Part shown: in pieces, positions 1 through 7,103 of the stretch
How the letters are laid out: the number at the start of each line of letters is the position of its first letter
Position numbering within the stretch: position 1 is the first letter of the stretch
DNA from: an uncultured Roseburia sp.
Lineage (GTDB): Bacteria; Bacillota; Clostridia; Lachnospirales; Lachnospiraceae
Direction of reading: 5' to 3'
Assembly (NCBI GenBank): GCA_900756925.1
Contig: CAAELX010000042.1
Coordinates: forward strand, 1-41,007
DNA: 41,007 bases
Notes under the pieces: generated by a model
Seen by the model: the letters and a program-made list of their open reading frames with translations, nothing else
Database searches by the model: none
What the model was told of the DNA's origin: nothing
Program-made: the position numbers and the translations under genes

Positions 1-104
1 CGCAGCGGTACTAAGGTTGCAGCCACGGCCGTCAGGATTTTTGGCAGGCCATGACCGGACAGCCGTGGCTGCAACCTAAGGACCGGCGGCTCCCCAAGGT
101 CTTA
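1..104 (+). repeat. Palindromic structured repeat, copy 1 (left part outside window)
   Basis: This is the right-hand part of the element described in full at 3261-3494. Seen here are the conserved junction ending in ACTAAG (1-15), an inner stem whose arms 15-29 and 62-76 are perfectly complementary over 15 bp, and the second conserved junction CTAAGGACCGGCGGCTCC continuing to GGTCTT (76-103). The inner arm sequence differs from the other copies. The left outer arm lies before base 1, so the outer stem cannot be tested. It ends about 140 bp upstream of the oppDF start. Confidence 0.8.
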
Positions 105-243
105 CCTCCATTCTCCCCGCCTCTCTCGCACTATCTCTACCTTATGGGAAAAACTAAATAGATGTATTACATATAAATACAAGTTGATTAGCTTATAGGA
201 TAGTAAAAATAAGAAATCTAAAAATGAACATAAAAGAGAATGG

Positions 244-2271
244 GTGGAAGCATATAGTGAGATGAGAAATGAGAATAGAACGATATTAGAAGTCAAAAAT
301 TTGAAGATAAGCTTCGATACCCCGGCGGGGGAAGTGCAGGCGGTCAGGGGTGTGAACCTGGCGGTGAAGGAGGGGGAGGTTCTTGCGCTTGTCGGGGAAT
401 CAGGGTGCGGAAAGAGTGTTCTTTGCAAGAGTATGATGAAGCTGCTTCCGGCGAGTGCGAGGATAAAAGAAGGACAGATTTTTGCAGACGGAGTGGATAT
501 CACAGGGTACCGGGAACGGGATATGGTGCGGCTGCGCGGGAGCTTTTTTTCGATGGTGTTTCAGGATCCGATGACCGCGTTAGATCCGACGATGACGGTC
601 GGCAGGCAGATTGCGGAGGCAGTGAAGGTGCACGAACCGAAGCTTTCGAAGGCGGAGCTTGATAAAAGAGTGGCAGAGCTGATGGAGCTTGTGGGGATCG
701 AAGACGCTTGGGCGAAGGCGGAGCTGTTTCCGTACCATTTTTCCGGAGGAATGCGACAGAGAGCGGTGCTTGCGATCGCACTGGCGGGGAATCCATCCGT
801 TCTGATCGCTGACGAGCCGACAACCGCGCTTGATGTGACGATTCAGGCACAGATTCTGGATCTGTTCCGGGAGATCCAAAAGGAACGGCATACGGCTACT
901 GTGTTTGTCACGCATGATCTTGGCGTGGTGGCGCGTGTGGCAGACCGTGTAGCGGTGATGTATGCCGGAAAAATTGTGGAGACCGGGACTGTGGAGGAGA
1001 TTTTTTCTGACGCGAAGCACCCGTATACGAGGGGATTGTTACGATCCCTGCCTTTTTATGCAAAGGGAAAAAAGGAACTGTATACGATTCCGGGCATGCC
1101 GCCGGACCTGTCAGATCCTCCGGCAGGGGATGCGTTTGCATGCAGAAATGAGCACGCACTGGCGATTGATTATAAGGAAGAACCGCCGATGTTTCGGGTT
1201 TCCGATACACATGAAGCGGCGACGTGGCTATTAGATGAGCGTGCACCAAAGATTGGACAGACGGAGGAAGAAGGCGGACATCCGGTAAATAATATACGAC
1301 AAATGCCAAATATAAACCTGGAAAAAAGAGAAATGGAATCGACTGACGGAAGCACCAGGCAGAATTGTTTTAAACCTGTGGAGAAAGAGATCCTTGTTGA
1401 TGTCAGAAATCTGGACAAGACGTTCACTTTTGGAAAGAAAAATCAGGTAAAAGCATTATCTAAGGTGTCGTTTCCCATTTACCGGGGAGAGGTGTTCGGG
1501 CTGGTGGGGGAATCGGGATCCGGCAAATCCACAGCAGCGAAATGTATGATGAACATTTGCAGGCCGGATAGTGGACAGGTGATCTATCATGGAATTGATA
1601 TTTTGGATAAAAAAATATTCCGGAAAAACAGAAAAGTACTCGAACAGACGAGGCAGATTATTTTTCAGGACTCCACTTTAAGTCTGAATCCGCGGATGAA
1701 GGTGAAAGACATTCTGGCGGAACCGTTCCGGATCCATCACCTGACACCGAAGCGGGGAAGTGTGCTGGCGGAGGCGGCTTTTCAGCTGAAATATGTGGGG
1801 CTGGACGTTAGCTGCCTGGAACAGTATCCACCGGAGCTGTCCGGAGGACAGAGACAAAGGGTTGCGATCGCAAGGGCGGTATCCATGGAACCGGAGCTTC
1901 TGGTGGCAGATGAACCGATCGCATCGTTAGATGTGTCCATTCAGGCGCAGATCGTGAATCTGTTCCGGCACCTGCAGAGGGAGCATGGATTTTCGTTTTT
2001 ATTTATCGCACATGATCTGGCAATGGTGGAATATCTGTGCGACCGCGTGGGCGTATTGTATCATGGAAAGTTAGTGGAGATGGCGCCGGTGGAAAAGCTG
2101 TTTGCAAATCCGCTCCATCCCTATACAAAGTCGCTGCTGTCTGCGATCCCGATCCCGGATCCGATGCGGGAGAGGCAGAGAATCTGGAAGCCTTATGAAG
2201 AGACAGAGAAGGAAGATGGGGGAAACCTGATTGAGGCAGAGCCGGAACATTTTGTCCGGATACATGGATGA
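244..2271 (+). CDS. Fused oligopeptide/dipeptide ABC transporter ATPase (OppD-OppF type)
   Basis: A single 675-residue chain carries two complete ABC ATPase domains, matching OppD followed by OppF. It would power uptake of peptides (or a related Opp/Dpp/Nik-class solute) from the cytoplasmic face. Domain 1 has Walker A GESGCGKS at 51-58, signature FSGGMRQR near 166 and Walker B ADEPTTALD near 187. Domain 2 has GESGSGKST near 422, LSGGQRQR near 532 and ADEPIASLD near 551, each with an H-loop His. After domain 1 there is the family tail (IPGMPPDLSDPP), but only one of the Cys residues usual in OppD tails is visible. The listed start is GTG at 244; ATG at 262 is an alternative and neither has a strong ribosome site. 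The next gene's start follows within 20 bp, so the pair is an operon. Permeases follow; no substrate-binding protein gene is visible, perhaps it lies upstream. The substrate is not determinable. Confidence 0.9.
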   Translation: MEAYSEMRNENRTILEVKNLKISFDTPAGEVQAVRGVNLAVKEGEVLALVGESGCGKSVLCKSMMKLLPASARIKEGQIFADGVDITGYRERDMVRLRGSFFSMVFQDPMTALDPTMTVGRQIAEAVKVHEPKLSKAELDKRVAELMELVGIEDAWAKAELFPYHFSGGMRQRAVLAIALAGNPSVLIADEPTTALDVTIQAQILDLFREIQKERHTATVFVTHDLGVVARVADRVAVMYAGKIVETGTVEEIFSDAKHPYTRGLLRSLPFYAKGKKELYTIPGMPPDLSDPPAGDAFACRNEHALAIDYKEEPPMFRVSDTHEAATWLLDERAPKIGQTEEEGGHPVNNIRQMPNINLEKREMESTDGSTRQNCFKPVEKEILVDVRNLDKTFTFGKKNQVKALSKVSFPIYRGEVFGLVGESGSGKSTAAKCMMNICRPDSGQVIYHGIDILDKKIFRKNRKVLEQTRQIIFQDSTLSLNPRMKVKDILAEPFRIHHLTPKRGSVLAEAAFQLKYVGLDVSCLEQYPPELSGGQRQRVAIARAVSMEPELLVADEPIASLDVSIQAQIVNLFRHLQREHGFSFLFIAHDLAMVEYLCDRVGVLYHGKLVEMAPVEKLFANPLHPYTKSLLSAIPIPDPMRERQRIWKPYEETEKEDGGNLIEAEPEHFVRIHG

Positions 2272-2284
2272 TGGAGATATGAGG

Positions 2285-3250
2285 ATGCGAAAAGAAGAGC
2301 TATGTAATCTGGTAAAAAAAATAATCGTATTTCTGTTCAGCGTTCTGGTGCTGTCGGTGCTTGTTTTTTTCATCGCAAGGCTGGCACCGGGGGACCCGTT
2401 AGTGTCTTATTACGGTGACCGTGTGGAGAAAATGAGTCCTGATGAGCGCGCCTGGGCGATGGAAAAGCTGGGGCTTGACGAACCGATCACCGTGCAGTAT
2501 GTGAAATGGCTGGGGCAGGCTTGCAGGGGAAATTTTGGGATTTCCTACAAATATAAGATGGATGTGCTTGAGGTTGTCAAAAGCAGGATTGGTAATACGC
2601 TGCTTCTTGGTGGAATAGGCTTTTTGCTGATTTTTTTGCTGGCATTGTTCCTCGGTGTTTTCTGTGCGTGGTCAGAAGACAGCCCAACCGACCGCATTTT
2701 GTGTCAGATTGGGACGGTGACAAGCTGTATCCCGGAGTTCTGGCTGTCGCTTGTATTCATTTTAGTATTTGCAGTGGAACTTCGGATCCTGCCAAGCTCG
2801 GGAGCTTATTCGATTGGAAAAGCGTCTGATCCAGCAGACCGGGCGGTGCATCTGATCCTGCCGGTGGCGGTCGTTGTCATGGAGCACCTGTGGTACTATG
2901 CATATCTGATCCGCAACAAAGTGCTTGAGGAGATGCGGGCAGAGTATGTGCTGCTGGCGCGGTCAAAAGGGCTGACGAAGCGGGAGATAGTGTTTCGGCA
3001 CTGCCTGCGGAATATGATGCCAACCTATCTTAGCATAATGGCGATCTCCGTGCCGCATATTCTCGGCGGGACATATATTATCGAGACGGTATTTTCCTAT
3101 CCGGGAATCGGGACGTTGGCGTATGAGAGTGCGCGCTATAAGGATTACAATTTGCTGATGGTGGTTTGTCTGCTGTCCGGGATCGTTGTGATCCTTTGTA
3201 ATATGGTGGCGCAGGGGATCAATGAGAGGATTGATCCAAGACTTCGATAG
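2285..3250 (+). CDS. Peptide ABC transporter permease, OppB/DppB type
   Basis: This is a membrane permease of the binding-protein-dependent transport family, about 321 residues, the usual length for OppB/DppB. An N-terminal membrane segment is followed by FFIARLAPGDP, the hallmark of the B-type subunit, then an external region and further hydrophobic segments. The cytoplasmic EAA loop is seen around EYVLLARSKGLTKREIVFRHCLRN, read here in parts (AEYVLLARSKGL, then KREIVFRH). The C-terminus NERIDPRLR is typical. The frame is open from TTG 2231, but ATG 2285 is preferred: GGAG at 2273-2276 sits 8 bp before it. ATG 2264 and 2279 are alternatives. It follows oppDF directly and should pair with the C-type permease at 3622, from which it is separated by repeat copy 2. 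Confidence 0.9.
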   Translation: MRKEELCNLVKKIIVFLFSVLVLSVLVFFIARLAPGDPLVSYYGDRVEKMSPDERAWAMEKLGLDEPITVQYVKWLGQACRGNFGISYKYKMDVLEVVKSRIGNTLLLGGIGFLLIFLLALFLGVFCAWSEDSPTDRILCQIGTVTSCIPEFWLSLVFILVFAVELRILPSSGAYSIGKASDPADRAVHLILPVAVVVMEHLWYYAYLIRNKVLEEMRAEYVLLARSKGLTKREIVFRHCLRNMMPTYLSIMAISVPHILGGTYIIETVFSYPGIGTLAYESARYKDYNLLMVVCLLSGIVVILCNMVAQGINERIDPRLR

Positions 3251-3260
3251 ATGGCGTGGG

Positions 3261-3494
3261 GCGAAAATCGAGGGGAGGTTGTGGCGATTGGGAACGGTGT
3301 GCCATGCACTCTGAAGACACGCTCCCGCTCCGTGTCGCTCGCAGCGGTACTAAGGTTGCAGTCCCGGTCGGCAGATCCTGGCAAGCAATGACCTGACAAC
3401 CGGGACTGCGACCTAAGGACCGGCGGCTCCCCAAGGTCTTCAGAGTGCATGGCACACCGCTCCCAATCATCGACAGGTTTTCTGCGAGTTTCGC
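3261..3494 (+). repeat. Palindromic structured repeat, copy 2 (complete)
   Basis: This is an imperfect palindrome of about 234 bp between the two permease genes. Its ends are short inverted repeats (GCGAAA at 3261, TTTCGC at 3489-3494). The outer stem is 33 bp with one mismatch (3286-3318 with 3436-3468). It contains a conserved junction (3319-3354, including the small hairpin GACACG/CGTGTC and ACTAAG), an inner stem (3353-3368 with the region before 3413) and a second junction (3413-3440, CTAAGGACC...GGTCTT, itself able to fold as GACC/GGTC). Junctions are nearly identical in all three copies while the stems differ yet remain complementary. I do not recognise it as a named RNA or insertion sequence. 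No convincing target-site duplication was found. Confidence 0.85.
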
Positions 3495-3525
3495 TGTGGA
3501 ACGAGCAAAGTGCGTGTAGATTACG

Positions 3526-3548
3526 ATCATGAATCGCAGATTCATGAT
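3526..3548 (+). other. Perfect 10-bp hairpin upstream of permease C
   Basis: ATCATGAATC and GATTCATGAT are exact inverted repeats around a GCA loop. There is no T-run behind it, so it is not an ordinary intrinsic terminator. It lies between repeat copy 2 and the permease start and could affect mRNA stability or bind a protein. Confidence 0.5.
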
Positions 3549-3582
3549 AAGATGGAATGATGAAAAAAGAGAGTAAGAAACA

Positions 3583-3618
3583 ATGGAATACAAAAAGAAA
3601 ATGAGTGGGATAGTGTAG
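3583..3618 (+). CDS. Possible 11-codon leader ORF before permease C
   Basis: ATG at 3583 opens a frame encoding MEYKKKMSGIV that stops at TAG 3616-3618, three bases before the permease ATG at 3622. A purine-rich AGAGAGTAAG lies upstream. Because the permease itself has no strong ribosome site, termination of this small frame could help start the permease by reinitiation. This is inference from spacing only. Confidence 0.25.
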   Translation: MEYKKKMSGIV

Positions 3619-3621
3619 AGA

Positions 3622-4548
3622 ATGGATACATTACAGGAAAAGGAAGAGGAAGTGGCAAAAGCGTCAGACGCAGATTTTCAGATCGTAGGAAGGCAGGAAG
3701 TGGCGCGGCCAAAGAGGTGCAGAAAACGAAAATGGTGGAAAGACAGACCGCTTCTGTCGGAGGTGCTGTTGGCTCTTGTGGTGATCGGATGCTTAGGCTG
3801 CAGGTTTCTGATGACGAAGGATCCGGCTTATATGGATCTGATGCACTGTAATGAGGCGCCGGGACGGGAGTTTTTATTCGGAACGGATACGATGGGACGG
3901 GATATTTTTTCCATGATCTGGTACGGGGGAAGAATTTCCCTGTTTATCGGTGTCTTTGCGACGCTGATATCGACGATGGTGGCGATTGTGTTTGGCGCGG
4001 TCAGTGGATGTGCACCGGATAAAGTGGATGCAGCGCTTATGAGATTTACGGAAATTTTCTTAAGTATCCCTGAGCTTTTGCTGGTCATTTTGCTGCAGGC
4101 AGTTCTCGGAAAGGCGAATGTGGTCAGTATATCGGTGGTGATCGGGCTGACGGGATGGGCACCGATCGCAAAGATTGTCCGAACGGAAGTGAAACAGATC
4201 AGAAACAGTGAATATGTGATAGCTGCAAGATGCATGGGCGGAAGCTTCTGGTATATTTTGCGGCAACATCTGACACCGAACTTTGCATCCTCCATTATGT
4301 TTATGGTGGTTATGAATATCCGGAGCGCGATCATTGCGGAATCCACGTTAAGCTTTATGGGAATCGGGCTTCCGCTCGAACAGATTTCCTGGGGAAGCAT
4401 GCTCTCGAATGCGGACAAGGCGCTTATGACACAGTCCTGGTGGATCATCCTGATTCCGGGTGTTTTTCTGGTGGTGACACTGATGTGCATGACCAATATT
4501 GGGAATGATATGAGGAAACGTGTGAACCGGAGGGAGCGGAATCTGTAA
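3622..4548 (+). CDS. Peptide ABC transporter permease, OppC/DppC type
   Basis: This 308-residue inner-membrane permease completes the transporter with the fused ATPase and the B-type permease. The charged N-terminal tail (about 45 residues) precedes the first membrane segment. The OppC_N-like region contains HCNEAPGREFLFGTDTMGRD, with FGTDTMGRDIFS the classic C-subunit motif. Further segments follow, and the EAA loop is around SEYVIAARCMGGSFWYILRQHLTPN (key residues EYVIAARCMG, H, P). The C-terminal part has the family motif ESTLSFMGIGLPLEQISWG. The ATG at 3622 is chosen because it lies just after a short leader frame; the ribosome site is weak. The 370-bp gap to permease B is filled by the palindromic repeat, which is unusual inside an opp operon. 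No clear terminator follows. Confidence 0.9.
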   Translation: MDTLQEKEEEVAKASDADFQIVGRQEVARPKRCRKRKWWKDRPLLSEVLLALVVIGCLGCRFLMTKDPAYMDLMHCNEAPGREFLFGTDTMGRDIFSMIWYGGRISLFIGVFATLISTMVAIVFGAVSGCAPDKVDAALMRFTEIFLSIPELLLVILLQAVLGKANVVSISVVIGLTGWAPIAKIVRTEVKQIRNSEYVIAARCMGGSFWYILRQHLTPNFASSIMFMVVMNIRSAIIAESTLSFMGIGLPLEQISWGSMLSNADKALMTQSWWIILIPGVFLVVTLMCMTNIGNDMRKRVNRRERNL

Positions 4549-4596
4549 AAAGCATTATGAAAAAGTGCAAAATTCAATTTTTCAATTAAATAATCT

Positions 4597-4625
4597 TTGC
4601 ATTCCGGATAGCTGTCTGCTATAAT
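4597..4625 (+). promoter_or_regulatory. Sigma-A type promoter
   Basis: TTGCAT (4597-4602) and TATAAT (4620-4625) are separated by exactly 17 bp. It faces the broken nuclease gene at 4817, with about 190 bp of leader holding two small hairpins (4648-4677 and 4687-4702, the latter followed by a T-rich stretch). Confidence 0.65.
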
Positions 4626-4686
4626 CTGAGCAAAGCATATTATTTTCCAATATTTCCGCTTTATAATGGGAATATTGATCTTTACC

Positions 4687-4713
4687 AAGATAGAATTATC
4701 TTAGTCTTTTTAT
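4687..4713 (+). terminator. Weak terminator-like hairpin
   Basis: AAGATA and TATCTT pair around a GAAT loop and are followed by AGTCTTTTTATT. The stem is short and AT-rich, so its efficiency is doubtful. It lies between the promoter at 4597 and the broken nuclease gene. Confidence 0.3.
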
Positions 4714-4816
4714 TCATAAGCATTACTTCAGAAAATCTATGCTTTTATTTCACAAATTTTACAAAAGCAGGATTTTTCGAAGGAAAAAGCCCTGCCATAA
4801 GGACTGGAGGATTATA

Positions 4817-5576
4817 ATGGCAAGCATGCGGGCAATGATGCAGAGTGTCAGTTTGCAGGAGCAGTACGATGAGAATGCAAAATGGCTCATTTCGCAGAAA
4901 CCGTTTCTGGCAAATATTCTTGTCAGAACGGTGAAAGAATTTGAAGGGTTAGATCCCAAAGGGGTGGAAAAGCTGATTGAGGGGAATCTTTTATGCTGCG
5001 AGAGAAATATCATCTCAGTTGGACAGAGAATTTAAAATTCCGCATTATAACAATATAAAGAAGGTTTATTCGATCTGGATATGTATGAATGCAAGGGAAA
5101 ATAGTCTGAACAAGATAATTTTGAAAAAAGAAGATATTATCGGATATTCCAGATGGAAAGAATGCTACAGCGTCCTGAATCTGGTGATCATTCGTCTTGG
5201 CAGGAAGGTGACGGAGGATCAGAATCAGGAATTACATCGCTTCCTTGGAACGATTTTCGGAAGAGATTTACAACTTTCAGAAAAGGAAGCGATACTGGAA
5301 AAAGAATTTGGGATAGATTTGGATAATGAGAAGAAAGAGAGGCTGGTGGAAATGTGTAATTTGGGTGAAGGAATCTGGGAAACAGCTTTGGAGCAGGGGA
5401 TAGAACAAGGAATAGAACAAGGAATAGAGCAGGGAAAAATATCTGGAATTATTGAGACATGCAGGAAACTGAATCTGTCTGAAGCAGAGATCGTGGAAAA
5501 GATAAAAGAAATCATGCACATTTCAGAGGATGAGGCCAAATGGATTGTTCAGTCTTTTGAAATTCATAATTCTTGA
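4817..5576 (+). pseudogene. Broken Rpn-family (PD-(D/E)XK) nuclease/putative transposase gene
   Basis: Two overlapping frames read as the two ends of one Rpn/PDDEXK-type protein common in Lachnospiraceae. The first, from ATG 4817 with GGAGG 6 bp upstream, encodes the N-terminal part (MASMRAMMQSVSLQEQYDEN... to KGVEKLIEGN). The second frame, starting around 4980, resumes at AAREISSQLDREF and carries the middle and C-terminal parts, ending with the typical EQG repeat tail (four 12-bp units at about 5390-5432). The section normally between them, which holds the catalytic Asp and Glu-X-Lys region, is missing and the frame shifts at the junction near 4980-5000. Intact relatives are about 300 residues and act on DNA in recombination. 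Family recognition is from memory of sequence pattern; the internal deletion is inferred. Confidence 0.75.
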
Positions 5577-5605
5577 TAAGAAATAAGATGGGACATATAC
5601 GAAAT

Positions 5606-6340
5606 ATGCAAATCGCATTGGCAGCCGCAGGTTTCTACGACCGCAATATAGAATACAATAAAAATAAAATAATCTCCATCCTACAGCAAATGAGGGGAAA
5701 AGCAGACCTGATTGTATTCGGGGAAACATTTCTTCAGGGATTTGAGTGCCTGGACTGGAAGTATGAGACGGACAGCAGGATGGCAGTTGGGATGACAGAT
5801 CCGATCATTACAGAGATACGCGCGGCTGCAGAAAACAACCGGATAGCAGTATCATTTGGTTTTGTGGAAAAAGAAAACAATACGCTGTACAGCAGCCAGC
5901 TGACGGTGGGACAGAACGGAGATATTCTGAACCTGTTCCGCAGAGTATCGAAGGGATGGAAAGAGCCGTTTGCAGATGAACACTATGCGGAGGGAACGGA
6001 GTTTACAAAATTTTCCTGCCATGGAAAAACAGTTGCAGTTGGACTGTGTGGAGATCTCTGGGATGATACAAATGCATCAAAAGTGAAAGCAGTGGATGCA
6101 GAGCTTGTGCTGTGGCCGGTGTATACCGATTTTGACGCAAAAGAGTGGAATGAACGGATCAAATACGAGTATGCCAGACAGTCATTAAAAGCAGGCTCAA
6201 AAGTCCTGCTGGTAAATTCGGTATGTTTAAACAGTGATGAGGAAGAACTCGCCAGTGGAGGGGCGGTATTCTTTGAAAATGGAAAAATCAGACAGGAAGC
6301 ACCTGCCGGAGATGAAAACATATTAATTGTGGAAGTGTAA
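5606..6340 (+). CDS. Carbon-nitrogen hydrolase (nitrilase superfamily)
   Basis: A cytoplasmic amidase-like enzyme of about 244 residues, the normal size for a single CN-hydrolase domain. It would hydrolyse a C-N bond of an unidentified amide. The proposed triad is visible: Glu in DLIVFGETFLQG, a Lys in the RRVSKGWKEPF stretch, and the nucleophile Cys in VGLCGDLWDD, about residue 148. The frame is open from TTG 5573 and also has ATG 5588. ATG 5606 is preferred because relatives begin directly at the first strand (MQIALAAAGF here), although only a GGGAC 12 bp upstream resembles a ribosome site. It begins 30 bp after the broken nuclease gene and may share its transcript. Substrate and partner genes are unknown. 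Confidence 0.8.
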   Translation: MQIALAAAGFYDRNIEYNKNKIISILQQMRGKADLIVFGETFLQGFECLDWKYETDSRMAVGMTDPIITEIRAAAENNRIAVSFGFVEKENNTLYSSQLTVGQNGDILNLFRRVSKGWKEPFADEHYAEGTEFTKFSCHGKTVAVGLCGDLWDDTNASKVKAVDAELVLWPVYTDFDAKEWNERIKYEYARQSLKAGSKVLLVNSVCLNSDEEELASGGAVFFENGKIRQEAPAGDENILIVEV

Positions 6341-6362
6341 AGCAGGAACCGTACCAAAAAAC

Positions 6363-6390
6363 TTGACAAAACCCACTTTCAGAGTATCAT
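6363..6390 (+). promoter_or_regulatory. Possible promoter
   Basis: A perfect -35 TTGACA is followed after 16 bp by TATCAT. No clear gene begins shortly downstream; a small RNA ending at the 6729-6759 hairpin is conceivable. Confidence 0.4.
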
Positions 6391-6728
6391 AAAACATAAG
6401 AAAAAAGAAAGGCACATACGTGAAGGTGAATATGGAATGTTGAACAGATAATCGATGACAATACAAGGTAACTGAAAATGGAAGCCGCAAAAGGCTTATT
6501 TTTCATGTCCTGAAACAGATTATCGACTTATATTCCAATTATTCCAGTAACGTAGTGCAGAAAATAAGAATTGCTATTCAGACCATGCGTAGCTTAGAAA
6601 ATCACAGTGCAAAGCTGCAAGTTTATGTCATAGCAATGCTGATACGGATATTGACCGGACTTTTCAAACAATAATAATTTATAAGTCCATCCTCAATACC
6701 GCACTTCAAATTGGATTTTTATCGAAGT

Positions 6729-6759
6729 CTGTTTCAGAACCACTGAAGCAGGCTTTTTT
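6729..6759 (+). terminator. Intrinsic terminator candidate
   Basis: CTGTTTCAG and CTGAAGCAG form a 9-bp stem with one G-U pair, followed shortly by six T residues (6754-6759). It could end transcription from the upstream genes or from the promoter at 6363. Confidence 0.5.
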
Positions 6760-6843
6760 GTTACGGAAAATAATTCTGAAAAACTAGAACTATCCTGGAA
6801 TTCTGTAACCAAAAACTCAGAAACTTTCCTGACGGCTTCCCAA

Positions 6844-7075
6844 GCGAAACTCTTCTAAACCTATCGCAGGCGTGGTACAGGAGGTCTTCTGGTGGAAGAC
6901 CTTGAGGAGCCGCCGGTCCTTAGCTTCCAGACACGGCCGGCAGGCTTCGGATTACCAGGGCATGGCGACCGGGGCTGGAAGCTTAGTACCGCTGCGAGCG
7001 ACGCGGAGCGGGAGCGTGTCTTCCACCAGAAGACCTCCTGTACCACGCCCTACATAGCCTATAAAAGAGTTTCGC
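6844..7075 (-). repeat. Palindromic structured repeat, copy 3 (inverted relative to copies 1 and 2)
   Basis: A complete 232-bp copy in opposite orientation. Terminal inverted repeats are GCGAAACTC (6844) and GAGTTTCGC (ending 7075). The outer stem is a perfect 32-bp pairing (6869-6900 with 7018-7049), unrelated in sequence to that of copy 2 apart from the innermost GAAGAC. The inner stem begins GCTTCCAG/CTGGAAGC (6923-6930 with 6975-6982), with compensated base changes relative to copy 2. The conserved junctions lie at 6900-6923 and 6982-7018. It ends 28 bp before the ABC-F start and so would lie in that gene's leader. Confidence 0.85.
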
Positions 7076-7103
7076 CCCCCAATAAGAAAAGGAGCATAAA
7101 TCT

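Larger units (their letters stand above)
6341..6843. other. Intergenic stretch, no intact gene
   Basis: About 500 bp between the hydrolase and repeat copy 3. I see a possible promoter (TTGACA 6363-6368, 16 bp, TATCAT 6385-6390) and a terminator-like hairpin near 6729-6759. One frame is open for roughly 55 codons around 6500-6670 but has no recognisable product or start context, so it is not called. The stretch looks like decayed sequence. Confidence 0.5.

Noticed and set aside
3828..4688. 286-codon minus-strand frame opposite permease C
   Set aside because: It is antisense to a clearly conserved permease, has no recognisable domain and reads as a shadow of its codon pattern.
5390..5432. Four 12-bp tandem units, considered as a repeat array or CRISPR
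   Set aside because: They are contiguous, have no spacers and encode the EQGI tail usual for Rpn-family proteins.
3261..7075. Composite transposon bounded by inverted repeat copies 2 and 3
   Set aside because: No transposase is intact between them, no target-site duplication is visible, and a third direct copy lies outside. The region holds an opp permease gene that belongs to the flanking operon.
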